From: Spirulina sp. DLM2.Bin59
Lineage (GTDB): Bacteria; Cyanobacteriota; Cyanobacteriia; Cyanobacteriales; Spirulinaceae
DNA: 20,024 bases
Direction: 5' to 3'
Assembly: GCA_007693875.1 (NCBI GenBank)
Contig: RECT01000233.1
Span: 1 to 20,024 of the forward strand
The notes under the pieces are model-generated. The model worked only from the letters and a program-made list of their open reading frames with translations, ran no database searches and was not told the DNA's origin. The position numbers were made by a program, and so were the translations under genes. Position 1 is the stretch's first letter. Each line of letters begins with the position of its first letter. This document shows positions 15,850 to 20,024 of this stretch, piece by piece.

Positions 15850-16722
15850 CTAAGTGGATAGCCAATCTAAATGGATAACACTGGCCATTGTGGTTTGAAT
15901 CGGTTCCTGGCGGGGCAATTGCAGGGGCGTAACTTGCCCCTCAATGGGCATTGTGTTGCTGGGGTGAGCACTGGCACAGAGGGGAATATGGCCCTCGCTC
16001 ACCACTAATCCTTGGGTGGGGTCATAGCCGCGCCAACCGGCCCCCGGTAGATAAACCTCCACCCAACCATGGAGATCGCGGCGGTCTTGGTGGCGATCGC
16101 CCGCCTGATAGCCACTGACAAACCGCGCCGGAATCCCCAAACTGCGGCAGACCTCCATAAACAGCACCGCCCAATCCCGACAGGATCCCTGCTTACGCCG
16201 GGCTGTCACCCCCGGCAACCAGGGTGCGCCTGTTTCCCGGAGAATGTAGTCCCATTCGCGATAGAGCTGTTGGTTTAAGGCGTTGAGGAAATTTAAGGTG
16301 TTGCCATCGTTGTCCATAAAGAGATCTTGGGCAAGGGCGATCGCCTCTGGATCAAACTGGGTTTGGATCGGTTCCAAATACACCTGAAGACGATGATGGA
16401 GGCCCTTGGGATAATCCCAGGGCAGCTCCATGGCCCAAGGTTCGAGTAAATAGTGAAAGGGATTGGTTAAAAGGGTTTCTACCGTTGTGGTGACGGTAAT
16501 TTCCAGTTGGCTTGTGGGTTCAGTGAACCAGAGTTTTGTGAAGGTGTTGCCATCGAGATCAATAAGGGGCGATCGCCCCACCGGCTGAGGGATCACCGTT
16601 AAAGCAAAATCTTCTACCCGCTGCTCCCCATCCGCACGGGGATGGAGGCGGACTAAATGGGGTTTGAGGAGAACGCGATCGCTATAGGTGTAAGTGGTAG
16701 TATGGCGGATGGAATAACGCAA
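15850..16722 (-). CDS. Transglutaminase-like cysteine protease family protein
   Basis: This 290-residue protein has the bacterial transglutaminase N-terminal beta domain (about 1-100, starting MRYSIRHTTTYTY) followed by the transglutaminase/protease core. The catalytic triad is complete: C181 (QGSCRDWA), H218 (DLHGWVEVY) and D234 (YDPTQG). Proteins of this class in bacteria often act as peptidases or amidases; the substrate is unknown. No signal peptide is seen, so a cytoplasmic site is likely. The start is TTG at 16722, supported by a GGAGG at 16734-16730 with a 7-base spacer and by the conserved N-terminus. An ATG five bases upstream is out of frame and gives only a short peptide. It is a single gene, convergent with the membrane-protein gene. 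Confidence 0.93.
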   Translation of the reverse strand: MRYSIRHTTTYTYSDRVLLKPHLVRLHPRADGEQRVEDFALTVIPQPVGRSPLIDLDGNTFTKLWFTEPTSQLEITVTTTVETLLTNPFHYLLEPWAMELPWDYPKGLHHRLQVYLEPIQTQFDPEAIALAQDLFMDNDGNTLNFLNALNQQLYREWDYILRETGAPWLPGVTARRKQGSCRDWAVLFMEVCRSLGIPARFVSGYQAGDRHQDRRDLHGWVEVYLPGAGWRGYDPTQGLVVSEGHIPLCASAHPSNTMPIEGQVTPLQLPRQEPIQTTMASVIHLDWLST

Positions 16723-16729
16723 ATCATGG

Positions 16730-16734
16730 CCTCC
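16730..16734 (-). promoter_or_regulatory. Shine-Dalgarno sequence deciding a TTG start
   Basis: GGAGG on the minus strand lies seven bases before the TTG codon at 16722-16720. It also lies only two bases before an out-of-frame ATG (16727-16725), a spacing too short for efficient initiation. It therefore supports TTG as the true start of the transglutaminase-like gene. Confidence 0.75.
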
Positions 16735-16784
16735 AATTATCTATATTTTGTCTATATTTTCGGGGTCTTCAAAAATCCAAAGTA

Positions 16785-16825
16785 GGGGCGAAAAATCTTT
16801 CGCCCCCAAGCCCTTTCGCCCCCAA
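16785..16825. repeat. GGGGCGAAA/TTTCGCCCC palindrome with duplicated right arm
   Basis: GGGGCGAAA (16785-16793) pairs with TTTCGCCCC (16798-16806) over a 4-base loop. The right arm with its flank, TTTCGCCCCCAA, is repeated 16 bp further on (16798-16809 and 16814-16825). This is the third locus of the palindrome family, here in front of a leftward gene rather than at a convergent junction. Confidence 0.7.
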
Positions 16826-16867
16826 ACTCTTTTACCCCCACAACAATGAAACAAAACGATTTCAAAG

Positions 16868-16905
16868 TCCCTCTCCCGCCCTGGGAGAGGGATTTAGGGT
16901 GAGGG
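16868..16905. repeat. TCCCTCTCCC hairpin repeat
   Basis: A perfect 10-bp stem TCCCTCTCCC/GGGAGAGGGA (16868-16877/16883-16892) with loop GCCCT is followed by TTTAGGGTGAGGG. This exact arrangement is a dispersed repeat I recall from many bacterial genomes, especially cyanobacteria; that is memory, not a search. Its function is unknown. Confidence 0.7.
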
Positions 16906-16974
16906 TATATCTTAGGCAATGAGTCAACAAGCTGTATCATCGAGCCAATCTCACCAGACTGCCTGAAAACCCTT

Positions 16975-17007
16975 TTGTTGAAAAAAGGCCACCCCAGGCT
17001 TCAACAA
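16975..17007 (-). terminator. Hairpin just downstream of psb28, possible terminator
   Basis: An 8-bp stem TTGTTGAA/TTCAACAA (16975-16982/17000-17007) encloses a G+C-rich middle with a six-base A run (T run on the minus strand). It begins 9 bp after the psb28 stop on the minus strand. It could end psb28 transcription, but no U-run follows the outer stem directly. Confidence 0.45.
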
Positions 17008-17015
17008 CTCATCAC

Positions 17016-17381
17016 CTAGCGATCCTCATAACCCATGCCGTTAGCGTCAGCATAGCGATGGAGAAACCGCATCACCCGTTCCCAATCTTGATCCGATTCA
17101 ATATCAATTTGGCATTCCGCCCCTAAAATATCATCCTCTTCATTGGCTCCCACCCGAAAGCTAAAATTACTGGGAACCGCACTAATTTCGCCTTCCTCAT
17201 CAATCAAGCGAACTGTGCCGGTAAATCGCTTCGTAAAACTATTCACAATATCAATAGCATTGAGGGTTTCAAACATCAGCAACACATTGCGAATTCCAGA
17301 GGTTTTTCCCTGACGGAGCCGCACGTTACTGAGTTCTTCCGCAATGCCTTCAAAAAATTCAATCCGGGGTGTAGTGGTCAT
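17016..17381 (-). CDS. psb28: Photosystem II assembly protein Psb28
   Basis: Psb28 binds the cytoplasmic face of CP47-containing photosystem II intermediates and acts in assembly and repair, not in the mature complex. The 121-residue protein has the expected length and shows the family's features: IEFFEGIAEELSNVRLRQGKTSGIRNVLLMFE at the N-terminus (read 7-38), the FTKRFTGTVRLIDEEGEI region and the conserved C-terminus ERVMRFLHRYADANGMGYEDR region (101-121). It is leftward, 101 bp downstream of petM in the same direction, with a palindrome copy between, so co-transcription is possible but not shown. It is functionally related to ftsH2, also in the window. No strong Shine-Dalgarno sequence is seen. 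Confidence 0.97.
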   Translation of the reverse strand: MTTTPRIEFFEGIAEELSNVRLRQGKTSGIRNVLLMFETLNAIDIVNSFTKRFTGTVRLIDEEGEISAVPSNFSFRVGANEEDDILGAECQIDIESDQDWERVMRFLHRYADANGMGYEDR

Positions 17382-17433
17382 AGAATTTCATGGATAAAAT
17401 AATTGCCGCGCTCCTTGATGCTGCCAATCAGGA

Positions 17434-17470
17434 AGGGGCGAAAGGGTGGGGCGAAACATATTTCGCCCCT
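17434..17470. repeat. GGGGCGAAA tandem plus palindrome between petM and psb28
   Basis: GGGGCGAAA occurs twice (17435-17443 and 17448-17456), followed by loop CATA and the complementary arm TTTCGCCCC (17461-17469). Either left copy can pair with the single right arm, giving two alternative stems. This is the fourth member of the window's palindrome family and could attenuate read-through from petM into psb28. Confidence 0.7.
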
Positions 17471-17482
17471 CCGCCCAAAATG

Positions 17483-17596
17483 CTATTCTGCTTCGCCGCC
17501 TTGCAGTTTTAAAATGAAAAAGCCAAGTGCTAAACCGACTAAAATGAGCGTAAACGACAACACAGCAGCATTGATCATTAAATCGTGGGCATTCAT
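17483..17596 (-). CDS. petM: Cytochrome b6f complex subunit VII, PetM
   Basis: PetM is a small single-helix subunit of the thylakoid cytochrome b6f complex. The reading frame gives 37 residues, MNAHDLMINAAVLSF followed by TLILVGLALGFFILKLQGGEAE. That is one membrane helix (about 9-30) with the conserved tail GLAxGFxIxKLQG seen in Synechocystis PetM, which I remember as 36 residues. An AAGGAG Shine-Dalgarno sequence lies nine bases before the ATG. The gene is divergent from pdxA and upstream of psb28. It is easily missed because of its length. Confidence 0.93.
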   Translation of the reverse strand: MNAHDLMINAAVLSFTLILVGLALGFFILKLQGGEAE

Positions 17597-17707
17597 GGTT
17601 AAAACTCCTTAAATCGGGAATGAGGGCTGATTGAGCTTAAAAACCCATTGTAAAGCAAAGGGGGATGGAGTCGTGGCATGATGGCAGGAGTTGAAGGAGA
17701 GGGAAAA
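17597..17707. promoter_or_regulatory. Divergent petM / pdxA promoter region
   Basis: About 110 bp separate the petM start from the preferred pdxA start, so both promoters lie here. On the minus strand TTTACAAT (about 17657-17650) is a candidate promoter element for petM, but I cannot pair it with a convincing second box. Each gene has its own Shine-Dalgarno sequence. Confidence 0.4.
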
Positions 17708-18727
17708 ATGGGGCAAAATTTGCGGTTAGTGATTTCCATGGGCGATCCGGCGGGGATTGGGCCCGAAGTGGTGTTAAAGGCGTTGCTCCATCCCCCCGCT
17801 GCGGGGGAAATTACGCTGGTGGGATCACGATCGCACCTTCAGGCCACCTATGCCCAATTGCGGCAGATCACCCCCCTGGCTAATCCTGAGGATTTCGAGA
17901 TCATTGATCTGCCTTTAGCTGAACCCGTCACTTGGGGGCAAGGCACAGCAGCAACGGGGGCGGCCAGTTTTGCCTATTTGGAGCGGGCGATCGCCGCTAC
18001 CCTGGCGGGAGAGTTTGAAGCGATCGTCACGGCTCCCATTTCTAAATCCCTTTGGCAAGCAGCGGGCTATGATTACCCCGGCCAAACGGAAGTATTGGCA
18101 TTGCGGGCCGGGGTGGATCGGTTCGGGATGTTGTTTGTGGCGCGATCGCCCCATACCCAATGGCTCCTGATCACACTCTTGGCAACCACCCATATTCCCT
18201 TAAATCAAGTTCCCCAAACCCTTACCCCAGCATTGATGGCCCGCAAATTAGATCTGTTGGTGTCATGTCTGCAAGCGGATTTTCGGATTGCCCGGCCCAG
18301 GGTGGCGATCGCCGGCCTCAATCCCCACAGTGGCGAGGAGGGCAACTTAGGCCGAGAAGAAATCGATTGGCTGATCCCTTGGTTAGAACAGGAGCGCACC
18401 CAGCGGCCTGATGTGGAATTAATTGGCCCCATCCCCCCCGATACCCTTTGGGTAAAACCCGGCCAGGCCTGGTTTAGCGATCGCTCTGTGGCTGGGTTGG
18501 CCGATGGTTATTTGGCGTTGTATCACGACCAAGGCCTAATTCCCGTCAAACTCATGGCCTTTGACCAAGCCATTAACACCACCATCGGTTTACCCTTTGT
18601 CCGCACCTCCCCCGACCATGGCACAGCCTTTGATATTGCCGGCCAGGGCATCGCACGGGAACAGAGTATGGCCGCAGCCATCGCCCTTGCCGTAGAATTG
18701 GCGCAAAATCGTCGCCAGGGATGTTGA
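17708..18727 (+). CDS. pdxA: 4-hydroxythreonine-4-phosphate dehydrogenase (PdxA)
   Basis: PdxA oxidises 4-phosphohydroxy-threonine with NAD in the DXP-dependent pyridoxal phosphate pathway in the cytoplasm; the product condenses with DXP through PdxJ. From the ATG at 17708, preceded by an AGGAGAGG ribosome-binding site, the protein has 339 residues; an in-frame ATG at 17678 would add ten non-conserved ones. Visible motifs (339 numbering) are the N-terminal GDPAGIGPE (12-20), metal-ligand histidines H162 (TTHIPL), H207 (LNPHSGEEG) and H273 (YHDQGLIPVK), and RTSPDHGTAFDIAGQG (299-314). In the substrate-binding PGQTE (124-128) there is Gln where E. coli PdxA has His before the Thr. It is divergent from petM and followed by hisC 76 bp later in the same direction. 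Confidence 0.96.
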   Translation: MGQNLRLVISMGDPAGIGPEVVLKALLHPPAAGEITLVGSRSHLQATYAQLRQITPLANPEDFEIIDLPLAEPVTWGQGTAATGAASFAYLERAIAATLAGEFEAIVTAPISKSLWQAAGYDYPGQTEVLALRAGVDRFGMLFVARSPHTQWLLITLLATTHIPLNQVPQTLTPALMARKLDLLVSCLQADFRIARPRVAIAGLNPHSGEEGNLGREEIDWLIPWLEQERTQRPDVELIGPIPPDTLWVKPGQAWFSDRSVAGLADGYLALYHDQGLIPVKLMAFDQAINTTIGLPFVRTSPDHGTAFDIAGQGIAREQSMAAAIALAVELAQNRRQGC

Positions 18728-18803
18728 TCCTCCTGCCAAGAAAGCGATCGCCATTGGTTAAGATGGGAAACAGTCCTGATCTGCGGTAGCGCACCTATCC
18801 GCC

Positions 18804-19931
18804 ATGCCCATGCTTGACTTCATCCGCCCCGACCTTACCCAACTTCAGGCCTACACGCCCCATCCCGGCGGTGAACCCAGCGGCCCCCTCGATATCCTCG
18901 ACACCAACGAAAGCCCGGTGGATCTCCCCCCGGAACTGAAGGCCAAACTGGCTTGGCTCTATCAGGAAACCATCGCCACGAACCGTTATCCCGACGGCAG
19001 CCACCACCACCTCAAGGCCAGCATTGCCAACTATGTCAATGAATCCGCCTCAACCCAGGCCATTGCCCCGGATTGGATTTCTGTGGGCAATGGTTCCGAT
19101 GAACTGATTCGCTCCCTGATTATTGCCACCTGTTTAGGGGGGCAAGGCTCCGTTTATGTGGCAGAGCCGACGTTTTCCATGTATGGGATTATTGCCGAAA
19201 CCTTGGGGGTTCCGGTGGTGCGGGGCCAGCGGTTAGCGGATTTTTCAATGGATTTGGCCCAGGCGCGATCGCAGGTGGTGGCTCCTGTTCGCGTCGTCTT
19301 CATGGTGCATCCCAATTCCCCCACCGCCAACGCCCTCACCCCTGGGGAAATCGATTGGTTACGCAGTTTGCCCCCGGAGATTTTGGTGGTGATTGATGAG
19401 GCTTATTTTGAATTTAGCCAAACCACTTTGGCGGCAGAACTGCCCCAACATCCCAATTGGGTGATTTTGCGCACGTTCTCCAAAGCCTTTCGTTTAGCGG
19501 CGTTGCGGGTGGGCTATGCGATCGCCCATCCCAACCTCACCCAAATCCTCGAAAAAGTCCGCCTCCCCTACAATCTCCCCGCCTTCACCCAAGCCGGGGC
19601 AGAATTAGCCCTTCAACATCGGGGACTGCTGTTAAGTGCGATCGCCCCATTACAGGCCGAGCGGCAAAAAATGATCGCCGCCCTCACTGCGCTGCCTGCG
19701 TTTGTCGTGTTTCCCAGTGCTGCCAACTTTGTCTATGTACGGTTGCGAGAGGGGGGCAATCCCGAATTAGCCGCCATTGCCGCTGCCCTCAAAGCCGAAG
19801 GGACGTTAATTCGCCATACGGGGGGCGGGTTACGGATCACGGTGGGAACAGCAGCAGAGAATGAGCGGGCCATGGGTGCGCTAGCGCGGCTTGTCGGCCT
19901 CACCGTCCCGCCAACGACGAAAACCCTATAA
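18804..19931 (+). CDS. hisC: Histidinol-phosphate aminotransferase (HisC)
   Basis: This PLP-dependent fold-type I aminotransferase interconverts imidazole-acetol phosphate and histidinol phosphate in histidine synthesis. The 375-residue protein has the family start (RPDLTQLQAYTPHPGG, 8-23), LDTNESP (32-38), RYPDGS (61-66), the cofactor residues N171 (HPNSPT), D198 and Y201 (VIDEAYFEF), the Schiff-base lysine K227 (TFSKAFRLAALRVGYA) and the C-terminal phosphate-binding R344 (GGGLRITVG). Length is normal. A second ATG two codons in is an equally possible start; no Shine-Dalgarno sequence distinguishes them. It follows pdxA in the same direction; the two may be cotranscribed, so PLP synthesis sits next to a PLP enzyme. 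Confidence 0.95.
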   Translation: MPMLDFIRPDLTQLQAYTPHPGGEPSGPLDILDTNESPVDLPPELKAKLAWLYQETIATNRYPDGSHHHLKASIANYVNESASTQAIAPDWISVGNGSDELIRSLIIATCLGGQGSVYVAEPTFSMYGIIAETLGVPVVRGQRLADFSMDLAQARSQVVAPVRVVFMVHPNSPTANALTPGEIDWLRSLPPEILVVIDEAYFEFSQTTLAAELPQHPNWVILRTFSKAFRLAALRVGYAIAHPNLTQILEKVRLPYNLPAFTQAGAELALQHRGLLLSAIAPLQAERQKMIAALTALPAFVVFPSAANFVYVRLREGGNPELAAIAAALKAEGTLIRHTGGGLRITVGTAAENERAMGALARLVGLTVPPTTKTL

Positions 19932-19932
19932 T
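19927..19932 (+). promoter_or_regulatory. TATAAT -10-like hexamer overlapping the hisC stop
   Basis: A perfect TATAAT overlaps the last codons and stop of hisC, 30 bp before an ATG at 19963. No TTGACA-like box is found at the correct spacing, so promoter activity is only possible. Confidence 0.3.
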
Positions 19933-19962
19933 AGAGGCCCACGCTGTTTTTGAGGCTCCACC

Positions 19963-20004
19963 ATGACCCTTACCAAAATTCATGGGTCTAAAGCCCCGTC
20001 CTGA
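19963..20004 (+). other. Short reading frame, possible gene start broken by a repeat
   Basis: ATG at 19963 opens a 13-codon frame (MTLTKIHGSKAPS) that stops just before a sequence resembling a dispersed repeat at the window edge. It has no recognised match. It may be the first exon-like remnant of a gene interrupted by a repeat, or chance. Confidence 0.25.
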
Positions 20005-20024
20005 CTTCGACAAGCTCAGTCACC
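20005..20024. repeat. Edge of a CTTCGACAAGCTCAG dispersed repeat
   Basis: CTTCGACAAGCTCAGTCACC runs to the window end. I recall this string as a common short interspersed repeat in many bacterial genomes. It is cut by the window, so its extent is unknown. Confidence 0.45.

Larger units (their letters stand above)
16723..17015. other. Repeat-rich intergenic region between transglutaminase and psb28
   Basis: This 293-bp gap holds, from the left, the Shine-Dalgarno and an AAAATATAGA direct repeat on the minus strand (16739-16761), a copy of the GGGGCGAAA palindrome family, a TCCCTCTCCC hairpin repeat and a hairpin just after psb28. The rest shows no gene. Short frames on either strand are made of the repeats themselves. 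Confidence 0.6.

Noticed and set aside
16844..16900. 18-codon rightward frame starting MKQNDFKVP
   Set aside because: Most of it is the TCCCTCTCCC hairpin repeat read through; no ribosome-binding site.
16752..16940. 62-codon leftward frame
   Set aside because: It is composed of the TCCCTCTCCC and GGGGCGAAA repeats, which translate into a typical repeat-derived peptide.
1..20024. CRISPR array
   Set aside because: The repeats seen are palindromic, few and at irregular distances, with no regular spacers and no cas genes.

Overview
The window looks like ordinary chromosome of a non-marine-picoplankton cyanobacterium. The evidence is the very frequent HIP1 octamer (GCGATCGC and one-base variants) on both strands, thylakoid genes (psb28, petM and an ftsH closest to the cyanobacterial FtsH2/Slr0228 type), a short-form hisG, a CyaB-type adenylate cyclase and large multidomain two-component proteins. 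The genus cannot be fixed from the sequence. I see no rRNA, tRNA, CRISPR array, prophage or intact insertion sequence.

Left part (1-7.4 kb). A nested hairpin repeat lies at 26-127. It is followed by a leftward CyaB-like adenylate cyclase (GAF-GAF-PAS-cyclase), a divergent TspO/MBR-like membrane protein, leftward tsaB (tRNA t6A synthesis), rightward hisG (first step of histidine synthesis) and rightward ftsH2 (photosystem II repair protease).

Middle part (7.4-14.3 kb). Three signalling genes run leftward, close enough to be one transcription unit, in the order: RppA-like OmpR response regulator, membrane-anchored PAS-GAF-PAS-GGDEF-EAL protein, and a 776-residue regulator REC-wHTH-HPt-REC-REC-GGDEF. 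The GGDEF-EAL protein keeps all the motifs needed to make, sense and degrade c-di-GMP. The last protein carries a GGDEF domain and a second receiver that have both lost key catalytic residues. No histidine kinase is present, so their partners lie elsewhere. Upstream is a Uma2/DUF820 protein with a heptad-repeat tail.

Right part (14.5-20 kb). A conserved-looking but unrecognised protein with two C-terminal membrane helices converges on a transglutaminase-like protease gene that uses a TTG start. Then come leftward petM (only 37 codons) and psb28, and rightward pdxA (vitamin B6) and hisC (histidine synthesis). The right edge cuts a short reading frame next to a dispersed repeat.

The clearest structure beyond genes is a set of intergenic palindromes. 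A GGGGCGAAA…TTTCGCCCC family appears at four gene junctions, two of them convergent. The other elements are the composite hairpin at 26-127, a GGTGGGC…GCCCACC element after hisG, a TCCCTCTCCC…GGGAGAGGGA hairpin near 16.9 kb, and a palindromic insert translated inside the TspO-like gene. I found no convincing new defence or mobile system; the most unusual coding content is the signalling cluster and the unrecognised membrane protein.
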